Origin: Deltaproteobacteria bacterium
Lineage (GTDB): Bacteria > Desulfobacterota > Desulfuromonadia > Geobacterales > Geobacteraceae
Reading direction: 5' to 3'
DNA: 64,000 bases
Assembly (NCBI GenBank): GCA_021847245.1
Contig: JAJZUC010000003.1
Coordinates: 1 to 64,000, forward strand
Of this stretch, positions 24,601-34,012 are shown piece by piece (positions within the stretch are counted from its first letter, which is position 1; each line of letters opens with the position of its first letter). Both the position numbers and the translations under genes were made by a program. The notes beneath the pieces are model-generated. The model was not told the DNA's origin. It saw nothing but the letters and a program-made list of their open reading frames with translations, and did no database searches.

Positions 24601-26033
24601 GCTCTCGTTGCTCCGCTTGGATGTCGCGATCAGTGACGATGGTTGCCGTCGCCTGCCACGTCTGCATCGAATGCGGCTGGGTGAGCGGGGATTGGATGGC
24701 GCGAGGCTCTCGCCAGAAACCCTTGAGTCCGAACGCTACCGTGATCGCGCTGCCGATATCGAAGTCGACCGAGATATAGAGTCTGAGGTCGGTCCACTTC
24801 GGCATGCTGGCCGAGGTACCGCTCTGCTGAGCGACGGTCGCGATCCGTGACTGGAGTGCAGCTGCCCTCGCCGAGACCACGGTCCTGGTTGCTCTCAGGG
24901 CCTGGTGTGTGTCGAACACCGCGTCCTGCGGCAAGCGCTGGGCAAGTGCCTGGACTTGTTGGACGCCCCCGCGAACAAGGCTCAGCCTGGCACCCTGGGT
25001 GACGAAGGCAACACGGCTCAGGTGGTCGGTGGTGGCCGCTGTCGGAAGGCAATGAAGCGCGTGGGGCGCCACAGGAGGCTGGGCGTTCTGGCCCCGGTTC
25101 TCACCGAGGTACTCACAGAACGAGCACCTGTTGTCGACGTGCCAGTCCAGACTCTGCCAGTGAGATCCAAGCGCATTTGGGACGTCTACGGAGAAGAACC
25201 TCCGCACGCGAAAGGCGAACACCTCGAGCGGAACGGGCTCGAGGTCCTCCTGCATAGCGTCCCAAAGCTGCGCCAGGGTCGGCTGAACACCTGCGGTCAA
25301 AATCTCGTTGTAGGTGACCATGAGCCGGGAGGCGTCATGCGAACCAGGCCAGATAGCTGCGTCTGGTACCACAACGAACTCGTGGTCGAGTTGGTTGTCG
25401 ACCAGCCAGGCAGCGAGGGCCATGCTGTAGTACGTGACCTCCGCGAAGTAGCCCGGCGATGGCTCCGCGGTCATCTTGATGTCGATCACCCGCAGCTGAA
25501 ACTCGCGCATCATTGGGTGGGAGATCGTGGGGAGTTCCATCGGGAGACAGGTACCTCGAGAAGGTCCCAGGAGGGAGGGCGACGATGATGTCCGGGCGCA
25601 GATGGGCGAATTCGAGTTGGTGAGCTGCGCGAAACGGGGAAAGCCCGAGCGCTTGCTCCAGTTCACCGCCTTGAGGAGCGGGGTCGAACTCCGTCTCGAC
25701 GAGGAAACGGACGGGGCTCGCCGCCCGCAATCGGGTTGCATCCAAGGTGACCGTCCGGTACCGCGTCTGCCCCTGCTGGTTCTGGTAGGGCACGCCTACG
25801 ACCGATCCAGTCGGGAAGGTGCGGGTCAGGTCGTGGAGTTTCTCGGCCTGCCACTCGTCACCCGCCTCCTGGATCTGCCGGAGACCAGGGCGAGGCGACT
25901 GGGGGTACGGCATGCCCTCGGCATTGCGCTCGGCACCAAACCGCACGTTGTCGGGCCGGAGATTTAGCGCGAGTTGGCGCGCGCATCCCGAGCGAATGTA
26001 CTGCGCTAGCGCCTGCTTATTTATCTGGGGCAT
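21626..26033 (-). pseudogene. RecB/Cas4-like nuclease fused to SF1 helicase, frameshifted
   Basis: Two frames join near 25530-25545. The 5' frame (26033 leftward, MPQINKQALAQYIRSGCARQ) supplies an N-terminal Cys and LEFAHLRPDIIVALPPG. The 3' frame supplies LPTISHPMMREFQLRVIDIK, with the D-x-K pair, then CSFCEYLG. A one-base net insertion explains the switch. Together these form a Cas4/TM0106-like PD-(D/E)XK nuclease with Fe-S cysteines. The C-terminal third is a Dna2/Upf1-like SF1 helicase: GPPGTGKS near residue 987 of the joined protein, LVDEASQMD, GDHLQLPP, DVNYRSN, VERFQGQQRD and NVVASRAR. Joined length is about 1,469 residues. The break lies between catalytic Asp and Lys, so the product is inactive unless the shift is an assembly error. 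Confidence 0.8.
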
Positions 26034-26133
26034 CGAATACCTCCCGAAAATATGAAGATCATGTAGCCGTCGCGCTCAAAGCGACGACGAAGCGGACTTT
26101 TCGTGATAAAGCTTCCTATGGCATCTGTCACCG

Positions 26134-28293
26134 TCATCCTGTAGTGCTTGTTTTTAAGGCGTCTGAGAGTGGCACAAGATGGGGATTGGCTGGATCTATA
26201 ACAGCCGATGCCACGATCATGGCGCGTTCAAGGTTCAGGCGATCTGGGTCGCGGAAACCGATCTTTCGTGCCTTAGCCAGATCTTCAGCGTATGCGGATG
26301 CTTGCTGTTTGGCCTGTTTGATTGCGGTACGCGGAACCGCCGCATTGTCCAAGCTTGCTGAAGTAACCTGATTACCCTTGCGACAGACCAGCACCGCGTC
26401 CCACTTGATGGTGCCATCGTAAGTGTGAAGGCCTCCTTGGCCTTCGCCACGCATGGGCAGAACCTTGGTTACCGAGAGCCCCGAATGAAGCAGAGCCGTG
26501 CCGAGAGCATCCCATGCCGATGAGAGTTTATGGTGGTAGGTGAACACGCAGATCCCGTCCGGCTTGAGCACGCGGTTGCATTCCATGAAAATCTGCTGAA
26601 GTCGTTCCTGGTATCCCTTGATAGCTTCGTCGGATCGTCGCGTGATGGCGAGATTCTGCAGTATCGGAGCCGAAGTGACGTTATCGTCATACGGGGGCGG
26701 TGCGATTCCCAAAGCCTGATGCCAGGCCAAATAGAAGTCTGAGAGTTCCGAGTAGCTCAGATTGTCGAAATACGGCGGATCAGTCAGCACGAGATCCACT
26801 GAGCCGTCCGGTAGTAAATGGAGTTCCTCGGAAGACTGGGTTTCAATCGCCGCCGTGGCGCTGCCGCTCAATACATCATCGACAGAGCCAAGACAGGCTT
26901 GTTTGCGCTCGAAATCATCTTCATAAGCGACTCTGGTGCCTTCCGGATGAAGCTCCTCGGGCGCTTTGGCAAAGGCAATCGCCTTAGATATTTTCCGGAC
27001 CGTGTTGATGAACGTTCCCCGTCCGACGCCATCCTGCCAAGGGTTCAGCTCGACCGGACGAGTGATGTGCCGGTATGAATGAATGGAGAACATTGGACTG
27101 GTTCGGCGATAGCCAAACGCATAGGCCGTGTACATGCAGTTCGTGGTGAGATGCTCACTGAAGGCCAGCTCAAGGCAGCGCCGCGCCTCATCGCTTTCCA
27201 CTCGGCCGATGGCCGAACCGAGAAGGTGCAGGTGGAGCTTCTGCCGGTCGTTGAAAAAGTCTGCGTAAAGCCGAATCCCGTGGATCAGAGGTCGTCCATC
27301 CGAACGCCCCTCGCGGGGAATGCTTCTCGTCGGCACAAGTAGGCCATTCCCGATCATCCGCAGCTTACGGGTTGCTCGGTCGTACAACGCCTGGTCCGCT
27401 TCTTCGATGCGCTTGAAATGCCTTGTGCAGTTCTTGCCGGTTCCGACCAGATACTCCTGGGCAAAGAGTCTCCAAGCGGGACGTTCGGCACCGTCAAGGT
27501 CATCCGCTGCGATCTTCTGTGTGTGCTTGCAGGTCGGGCAGGTCATGATCCCGTTGCCGTGCGTGCCCGCGCTGACAGTGGTGCGCTTGCCGCAAGAGCA
27601 GTGCAGCACCTTGCGTTCAATCGGCAATTCGTGGACCGCATGACAGTCCTTGCAGAATACCCACTGCAGCCCCTTCTCTTTGGAGTAGGCCAGTTGAAAA
27701 TGGGGATGGAGCTCTACATCGCTCTGGCAATTCGAGCACTGCTTCACCTGGACCCAGAAATGATGAAGAACATCCCGTTCGACTCCGTCCACCATGGTCC
27801 GATGCAACGGCGTAATGAGTTGGGCGACCTCTTTGCAGATCTGCTCGATTTCCAGATAGTGATCCTCCATCCGGGAGGCGGCCAATTCAAATCGGGTAAT
27901 AAAGGTCGCAACCGGGTCGATATCAAAACCAATCACCCGAGCGTTGCAGCGCATGGACTCCACCAAACTTGTCCCTCCGCCGATGAAGGGATCGAGAACG
28001 ATAGCGCCATGCACGGAGGTCTTGCCGAGATACGTATCCCAAAAGGCGTTGGCCTTGTCAGGGGGAAGGGTCAGCGCGGTGAGGATCGAACGGAACTGAG
28101 AGCCCACCCGGCGAGCAAACCAGCGGTGGACCCGATACAAAGGATTCGAGCTCTGTCCTTCACGCAGGGCAAGCTCGGCGATTTGGGCAATGGGAATATC
28201 GCCCGCCTCCAGCAGGGTACGGGCAGGCCAACCGCCAAAGGTGTCACCTCTGCGGTTTTCAATGATCTGCTTTGCCTGACCAGTTTTAGCCAT
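26134..28293 (-). CDS. COG1743/DUF1156-type DNA methyltransferase with zinc ribbons
   Basis: This 719-aa protein has an N-terminal DUF1156-like region (LLEAGDIPIAQIAELALREG, then LYRVHRWFARRVGSQFRSIL). The SAM motif DPFIGGGTSLVES lies at about residues 100-112. Multiple Cys pairs (CSNC, CKDC, CSCG, CPTC) in the 180-280 range look like zinc ribbons. The catalytic TDPPYFDNLSYSELSDFY near 502 is of the amino-methyltransferase DPPY type. COG1743 enzymes are probable adenine-specific methylases found in defence loci. Its direct downstream neighbour is the nuclease-helicase gene, so the two may have formed one restriction-like system. The gene is intact. Confidence 0.82.
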   Translation of the reverse strand: MAKTGQAKQIIENRRGDTFGGWPARTLLEAGDIPIAQIAELALREGQSSNPLYRVHRWFARRVGSQFRSILTALTLPPDKANAFWDTYLGKTSVHGAIVLDPFIGGGTSLVESMRCNARVIGFDIDPVATFITRFELAASRMEDHYLEIEQICKEVAQLITPLHRTMVDGVERDVLHHFWVQVKQCSNCQSDVELHPHFQLAYSKEKGLQWVFCKDCHAVHELPIERKVLHCSCGKRTTVSAGTHGNGIMTCPTCKHTQKIAADDLDGAERPAWRLFAQEYLVGTGKNCTRHFKRIEEADQALYDRATRKLRMIGNGLLVPTRSIPREGRSDGRPLIHGIRLYADFFNDRQKLHLHLLGSAIGRVESDEARRCLELAFSEHLTTNCMYTAYAFGYRRTSPMFSIHSYRHITRPVELNPWQDGVGRGTFINTVRKISKAIAFAKAPEELHPEGTRVAYEDDFERKQACLGSVDDVLSGSATAAIETQSSEELHLLPDGSVDLVLTDPPYFDNLSYSELSDFYLAWHQALGIAPPPYDDNVTSAPILQNLAITRRSDEAIKGYQERLQQIFMECNRVLKPDGICVFTYHHKLSSAWDALGTALLHSGLSVTKVLPMRGEGQGGLHTYDGTIKWDAVLVCRKGNQVTSASLDNAAVPRTAIKQAKQQASAYAEDLAKARKIGFRDPDRLNLERAMIVASAVIDPANPHLVPLSDALKTSTTG

Positions 28294-28315
28294 AGATCCC
28301 CATTACCATCCCTTC

Positions 28316-31297
28316 TCAGTAGTACTGTCGGATATACCCGAACGCCTTGTCGAACAGATCCTGGTCCTTGACCTGGTACTTCACGTAAATCACTTTGCGC
28401 AGGGCCTTCTGGACCTCGCGTTCTCCGGCCTTGGTGTTTTGCCAGCCGGGAAACCGGACCAGGCGCACGATCTCGTCGATGTCGGTCACGATCCGCTCGA
28501 CCACCATCGGTGTCTTGCCGTTCTTCACCTCGGCGAACAACTCGGTCAGGGCAGCTTTGGCCTTGGCCTGTTCATCGACCGGGTCCACCTGCTTCTCGGC
28601 CTGGACGACCTCCTTGGCCAGGGTCAGCAGCTCCTTGAGGAAGTCGAGGCTGTGGAGCAGGCCCTGTTCATGCCGCTCCTTGAGCTTTTCGAGGCGTTCG
28701 CCCAGTGCGACGAACTTCGGATTGTCCTTGTGCTTGCGCAGGCGGGCGATGAGCTTGATCTCGATTTCCTTAGATTTCTTGTCCGGGTCCTTGGCATCAA
28801 GCAGCCCTTCGAGGACCTCGGCGTCCATCACCAGAGTGTCCAGATCGTCGCGCACCGTCTCCAGATGCACGTTCTCATGGACCAGCTCGATGGTCTTGGC
28901 CCCCAGGGCGTGCCAGAGCAGCTTGCCGTTGCCGCTCGGCGGCTTCACCGACTCATACACCTGGGTCAGCCACTTGTAGTCCTTTTCATAAAGGCCGAGA
29001 CAGGGATCTGGAGACAGCGCCTCCCACAGACGTGAGAGCACCGAATATTCCGCCGCGAACTTGTCCCGGGTCTCGTTATCCGGCAGGCAATCCTGCGCCG
29101 CGATCAGCCCCTCGTAGCCGCCGACAGTGCGGTCCACGCCAGGGAAGAACGCCAGGCATCTTGCGACCACGCCGGGCAGCTCTTTCTTGAGGTCATCCAG
29201 ATTGGTGATGACCTTCTGCACCGCCTTTTCATCGAAATCGAGGGCCGTGGCCACGTCATCGAAGATACCCAGGTAATCCACGATCAGACCGTGGGTCTTG
29301 CCGGGGTAGACACGGTTGGTGCGGCAGATGGCCTGCAACAGGTTGTGATCCTTCATCGGCTTGTCGAGGTACATTACCTGCAGAATGGGGGCATCGAAGC
29401 CGGTCAGCAGCTTGGAGGTGACGATCAGGAACTTGAGCGGGTCGTTCGGATCGCGGAAACGGTCGAGGAGCTTTTCCTCCTCATCCTTGGCCAATTTCCA
29501 TTCCGCGTACTCGTCAGACTTTCCGCCCTGGGTGTGCATGACGATGGCGCTGGCCTCCGGGCCGACCAACTCGTCCATGGCCTTCTTGTAGAGCACACAG
29601 CACTCCCGGTCGAAGGTCACCACCTGGGCCTTGAAGCCGTTCGGCTCTACCTTCTCCTGGAAGTGCTTGACGATGTGCTGGCAGATGGCGTTCACCCGCG
29701 CCGGGGCCTTGATCAGCACCGCCATCTTGGCGGCCCGCTTGGCCAGGTCGTCACGATCCAGCTCGCTCAGCTCATCGGTCATCTGAGAGTAGGCTTCGTC
29801 GATGGCGTCCTTGTTGATATGCAGCTTCACGTCTACCGCCTCGAAATGCAGCGGCAGCGTGGCCTTGTCCCGGATCGAGTCCTGGAACGAGTAGCGGCTC
29901 ATGTAGCCCTGCTCATCCTCGTCCGCGCCGAAGGCCCAGAAGGTGTTGCGGTCCCGCTTGTTAATCGGCGTGCCGGTCAGACCAAAGAGAAAGGCGTTGG
30001 GCAGCGCATCGCGCATCTTGCGCCCGAGATCGCCTTCCTGGGTGCGGTGCGCCTCGTCCACCATCACGATGATGTTCGAGCGCTCGTTCAGGCGGCCGTC
30101 CGCCTCGCCGAACTTGTGAATGGTGGTGATGATGATCTTGCGGGTATCGGCCGCCAGCAGGCTTTGCAGCTCCTGCCGGGTGGCGGCTCCAATCATGTTC
30201 GGGATATCGGCGGCATTGAAGGTGGCGGTGATCTGGGTGTCCAGGTCGATGCGGTCCACCACGATCATCACCGTGGGGTTGCCGAGCTTGCGGTGCATCC
30301 GCAGCTTCTGCGCCGCGAACACCATCAGCAGCGACTTGCCCGAGCCCTGGAAATGCCAGATCAGGCCCTTCTTGGGATAGCCCTTGACCACGCGGGCCAC
30401 CATCAGGTTAGCGCCTTCGTACTGCTGATAGCGGCAGATGATCTTGATGCGCCGGTGCTTCTTATCGGTAGCGAACAGGGTGAAATTCTGCAGGATGTCC
30501 AGCACTACATGGGGGCGCAGCATGGAGCGGATGGAGCGCTGCACGTCCGCCAGCGTCCCCTCGGCCTTGTTGTTTCCCTCGTGCCACGGCCCCCAGATAT
30601 CGATGGGCATGCGCACCGAGCCGTAGCGATAGCACTTGCCCTCGGTGGCAAAGGAGAGGACGTTGGGCACGAACATCTGCGGTACGCTCTGTTCGTAGCC
30701 GTTGTGGATGTCGCTGGCCCCGTCCACCCAGGTCACCGCCGGGCGCACTGGCGTCTTGGCCTCGCCGACCACCAGCGGGATACCGTTGACCAGCATGACG
30801 ATGTCGAAGCGGCGGCCACCTTCCTTGACCGGATAGACCCACTGGTTGGTGACCACGTAATCGTTGTTGCTCAGGTTCTCGAAGTCGATCAACCGCACCG
30901 GTGTGTGTTCGCCGCGCTCGCCGAAGGGCATGGATTTTTCGCCCCGCAGCCATTCGGCAAACAGCTCATTGGCCCGCACCAAGCCTTCGCTCTGCACCGA
31001 CAGCGGAATGGTCCGCAGGCGGTAGAGCACCTCGTCGGCGCGGTCGGGTTGGGCCTTGATTTCCGGGTTCAGGCGGATGAGGGCGTCGCGCACCATCGAC
31101 TCCACCAACACGTCGGAGTGCTGGCGCGGCAACTCCTCGGCGGCCACGAAGCGCCATTTGAGGTTTGAAATGAGAAGGGTGAGGTGTGAATCAAGATAAT
31201 CAGCTTGCGGCTCGGCAATGCACCACTGGTTGTCTCTGTCAGTCAGAGTGTCCAGCACGAGTTGTTCAACCGTATTTTCCTCATTGAAGAAGGTCAT
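28316..31297 (-). CDS. hsdR: HsdR, type I restriction endonuclease subunit
   Basis: This 993-aa protein opens MTFFNEENTVEQLVLDTLTD. It has the nuclease motif with IPLVVGEAKTP near residues 176-186. It carries SF2 helicase motifs: QGSGKSLLMVF near 316, VDEAHRTQEG near 410, LTGTPI, and SKLLTGFDAP with QAICRTNRVYPGK. It translocates DNA and cleaves unmodified targets together with HsdM2S. Its ATG overlaps the stop of the preceding helicase gene as ATGA, unlike standard loci where hsdR follows hsdS or hsdM directly. It looks complete. Confidence 0.93.
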   Translation of the reverse strand: MTFFNEENTVEQLVLDTLTDRDNQWCIAEPQADYLDSHLTLLISNLKWRFVAAEELPRQHSDVLVESMVRDALIRLNPEIKAQPDRADEVLYRLRTIPLSVQSEGLVRANELFAEWLRGEKSMPFGERGEHTPVRLIDFENLSNNDYVVTNQWVYPVKEGGRRFDIVMLVNGIPLVVGEAKTPVRPAVTWVDGASDIHNGYEQSVPQMFVPNVLSFATEGKCYRYGSVRMPIDIWGPWHEGNNKAEGTLADVQRSIRSMLRPHVVLDILQNFTLFATDKKHRRIKIICRYQQYEGANLMVARVVKGYPKKGLIWHFQGSGKSLLMVFAAQKLRMHRKLGNPTVMIVVDRIDLDTQITATFNAADIPNMIGAATRQELQSLLAADTRKIIITTIHKFGEADGRLNERSNIIVMVDEAHRTQEGDLGRKMRDALPNAFLFGLTGTPINKRDRNTFWAFGADEDEQGYMSRYSFQDSIRDKATLPLHFEAVDVKLHINKDAIDEAYSQMTDELSELDRDDLAKRAAKMAVLIKAPARVNAICQHIVKHFQEKVEPNGFKAQVVTFDRECCVLYKKAMDELVGPEASAIVMHTQGGKSDEYAEWKLAKDEEEKLLDRFRDPNDPLKFLIVTSKLLTGFDAPILQVMYLDKPMKDHNLLQAICRTNRVYPGKTHGLIVDYLGIFDDVATALDFDEKAVQKVITNLDDLKKELPGVVARCLAFFPGVDRTVGGYEGLIAAQDCLPDNETRDKFAAEYSVLSRLWEALSPDPCLGLYEKDYKWLTQVYESVKPPSGNGKLLWHALGAKTIELVHENVHLETVRDDLDTLVMDAEVLEGLLDAKDPDKKSKEIEIKLIARLRKHKDNPKFVALGERLEKLKERHEQGLLHSLDFLKELLTLAKEVVQAEKQVDPVDEQAKAKAALTELFAEVKNGKTPMVVERIVTDIDEIVRLVRFPGWQNTKAGEREVQKALRKVIYVKYQVKDQDLFDKAFGYIRQYY

Positions 31298-33879
31298 TTC
31301 TGTCCGCCTCCTGCCAACGAGGAAAGCTTTTTGCTCGTCAATCTTGCCAGAATGTCATCACTACCCAGTCTTGCTTCAACCAACTTGCGTGCAGCAAATT
31401 CTCGCCATTCAATGATTCCGGGGGACTGGTAAGAGTCCCAGAGCGCACGCATTGTTGTCATGCACTCTTCTGAAAACTTTTTGAATTCTTCAACGCTGAT
31501 GTAAAATACACTTCCCGTATGAGGTTCAGCAGCGAAATGTAATTTGTCTGAACTCGAACAAAGTACGACCGAGAAATTTACACCTGGGTGTTCGGCTGCG
31601 AGGGTATCCGGATGAGCTTTGGCCTGTAGTGTTTTTTCTTTGGAAACAATGGGTTTATCGCCAGTTGCAGTGTAGTCCTCAAATACAACGCCCTGTCGCC
31701 CAAAGATCCACCAAGGATCCGGATCACCAGAACGCTCAGTGTTACCCGATTCAAAACCCAGCAGGTGACCAAGCTTAACTTGAGCTTCTTCGAACGGTTT
31801 CGATTCCGGACTTGAAAGCCCTTCCCTTATAGTCTGAAAATACTTTTCAATTTTTGCGCTGCCGGATTTTCCAAACCGTTCGAGGACTCCTTCTATACGT
31901 TCGATACGTTCCCCGTAAATAATATCGATAGGTGCTTCCTGAGTCTGAGTGGAGATCAGGTTTTGAAGCTGCTTAAGCCAAGGCAACGTACTTGCGCATG
32001 AAAATGCTGCCGAAAAATGTTCTTGAGCTGCCGGCATTTTGTTTGCCTGATATGCAGCAGAGCCAGCAAGGTAATTCCAAAGAGCAGAATATCCCTTCAG
32101 ATCGTGCCCACCTGCAAGTTTGGCAAGCACATCTTTTGCTGACGAGAGTGCAGTGTCAAAATCGCCGGACCAAAGGGCATCGTGGAATTTTACTTCATGA
32201 ACAACCGACTCTCCGAGCGGACTTGCGGAAGGTATGGGCAATTGAGTCAGTTCATCTCTTGTTTCCAATATATGATTATCGGCCGTTTTCCACTCTGGTC
32301 CGTGGGCAATGAATATGTCGATGTTATCCCCTAATGCAGAGGGATTATCGACTTTTGACTGCTCGACACCAAAATTGACTTCGGCCTGAAGCTCCGGATG
32401 CAGTGTTTCTCTTTTTTCCGGCATATGGAAATATTGATGCACCTTATCGCCGATAATAACTACGAGAGCATAGTCGGTTGATGAGCGAGTGCATCTTCCT
32501 ACTGCCTGAGTAATCCTGGTGCGGATGCGCACCTGGAAAAGTACAGATGCGCCAAATCGGCTGATGATGAAACGCTCCTGAAGATTTGTAGATTCCGGAA
32601 GACCATAGATTATCAAGTATCTGCATTCGTCTCCGATCAGATCGATTCCGTCATACCTGTTCGCCAGAACAGCAATGGCGGAACCGGCCTTGGTAAATGA
32701 TTTTTTCGATGCCTCCAATTGTTCAGCGTCAAAGAGTGTATGGCTCTGCGTTGCCGGGAGTTCTTTGATGACTTCTTTGACTTTGTCGGCATCGCGGTTG
32801 CTTGGAGTGAGGACGAGAGCTCTGTCAAATTTAGTAACCCAGGAAATCGCGAGACTTAATGACGTTGCTTCATCCCACATCCGCATTGGGAACACGAAAA
32901 ATCGGCGGCCGATTCCCTGCTTATCCCAGCCTTCTGGAGCAGGTATTCGTTCGATTTTTTTACGGCCGAAAATTCTTTCCAGGTCCCCACCTTCACCGAG
33001 AGTTGCGGACATGTAGATGCGCTGCCGCGCATTCTGAAAGGGTGCGAAGCTCTTGGTTGGAGCAATAAGAGGACGAATGAGTATTGAATTGCTGGTGTAA
33101 TAGAGATGGCAGGCGTGAAGGTGATCTCTGATCATGCGCCATCGATAACCGTATTCCTCTGGGCTTTCAGCATCTCTAGAGGCATTATCAATTGCAACCG
33201 TCAGCGCTGTCCTGCACTTGAGTAGATAAGGCGTCGGAATTTTGTTGACGAATGATGTATCAAGCGATCCGTCGTTGCCCTGATCGTAACGGAGTTGGTC
33301 ATTTTCTGTGGTGTAAGGTGCGATGATCTGCCAGATTGCATCGAAGGTAGTTTCGTCCTGATAGCGCCGGATCTCCAATGACCAGAAACTCGACACATAA
33401 TTCTCAGCGGCGTGGGCATCGTCAAAAATGAGTGTATGAACGTCGCTGAAAAACGGATTTGTGTTAAACAGAGCGCTATAGGTGGCAACACCTATTGATT
33501 CGCAATTGTTAAAAGCGGTCTTATCAGCCTCCGGGTACTGGTGTTTGGATCCCGAAAAATCAAGAGCGTTGATTCCATACTTTTCTTTGGCCTGTTCAAC
33601 CACCTGATGGACAAGCTGTTTGGTAGGACAAAGCAGTACACATCGCTCCCGTTTCGTTCTTCTACGCCACTCTGCGATCAGGAGACCAACCAGGGTCTTG
33701 CCGCTGCCGGTGGGTAGCTCAAGTGCGATATCACGATTGTCGACATGGTCCAAATAGTTGCGGAGCATATCGGCCTGCTGCGCAAGGAGGCCTTCTACGG
33801 TACGGTCCCGCAGGTCACGGAATAACGATTCAGGGTCTTTGATGGATACCGAAGATTTCTGGGGGATTTTAAATGCCAT
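31294..33879 (-). CDS. DEAD/DEAH-type helicase inserted in the type I locus
   Basis: This 861-aa SF2 helicase has IALELPTGSGKTLVGLLIAE (Walker A at about residues 56-62), LLCPTKQLVHQVVEQ and TLIFDDAHAAENYV (a DDAH motif II near 152). Further on are YMSATLGEGGDLERIFG and a C-terminal motif VI-like TRITQAVGRCTRSSTDYALV. XPD/DinG-like features are suggested by this last part, but no Fe-S cysteines are obvious. It lies between hsdS and hsdR and overlaps hsdR by ATGA. Local composition is more AT-rich than hsdR, suggesting a separate origin. Its role in the type I system is unknown. Confidence 0.8.
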   Translation of the reverse strand: MAFKIPQKSSVSIKDPESLFRDLRDRTVEGLLAQQADMLRNYLDHVDNRDIALELPTGSGKTLVGLLIAEWRRRTKRERCVLLCPTKQLVHQVVEQAKEKYGINALDFSGSKHQYPEADKTAFNNCESIGVATYSALFNTNPFFSDVHTLIFDDAHAAENYVSSFWSLEIRRYQDETTFDAIWQIIAPYTTENDQLRYDQGNDGSLDTSFVNKIPTPYLLKCRTALTVAIDNASRDAESPEEYGYRWRMIRDHLHACHLYYTSNSILIRPLIAPTKSFAPFQNARQRIYMSATLGEGGDLERIFGRKKIERIPAPEGWDKQGIGRRFFVFPMRMWDEATSLSLAISWVTKFDRALVLTPSNRDADKVKEVIKELPATQSHTLFDAEQLEASKKSFTKAGSAIAVLANRYDGIDLIGDECRYLIIYGLPESTNLQERFIISRFGASVLFQVRIRTRITQAVGRCTRSSTDYALVVIIGDKVHQYFHMPEKRETLHPELQAEVNFGVEQSKVDNPSALGDNIDIFIAHGPEWKTADNHILETRDELTQLPIPSASPLGESVVHEVKFHDALWSGDFDTALSSAKDVLAKLAGGHDLKGYSALWNYLAGSAAYQANKMPAAQEHFSAAFSCASTLPWLKQLQNLISTQTQEAPIDIIYGERIERIEGVLERFGKSGSAKIEKYFQTIREGLSSPESKPFEEAQVKLGHLLGFESGNTERSGDPDPWWIFGRQGVVFEDYTATGDKPIVSKEKTLQAKAHPDTLAAEHPGVNFSVVLCSSSDKLHFAAEPHTGSVFYISVEEFKKFSEECMTTMRALWDSYQSPGIIEWREFAARKLVEARLGSDDILARLTSKKLSSLAGGGQK

Positions 33880-33931
33880 GGAGTAACCCTCCTTGGTTTC
33901 TTTTGCATGCGCCGCCGTGGCTGGATAGCTC

Positions 33932-34012
33932 TCAGGTAACCATGTTCGAAGTCACGCCAGTGCAGGGCGTGTCGAGAACCATCTGTTCGACCGTGTTTTC
34001 TTCGTTAAACAT
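33932..34012 (-). pseudogene. remnant of a second hsdR 5' end
   Basis: Immediately overlapping the hsdS stop, an ATG at 34012 opens a 26-codon frame reading MFNEENTVEQMVLDT and then unrelated residues to a TGA at 33932-33934. The first 15 residues match the start of the intact HsdR (FNEENTVEQLVLDT), but the codons differ at many third positions. It is therefore the stump of a different hsdR allele, not a recent duplication. It marks the join where the helicase-hsdR cassette replaced or displaced the original hsdR. Confidence 0.75.

Noticed and set aside
29291-31168. 625-codon + strand open frame opposite hsdR
   Set aside because: His/Leu/Gly/Val-rich shadow of a GC-rich gene; hsdR motifs lie on the other strand.
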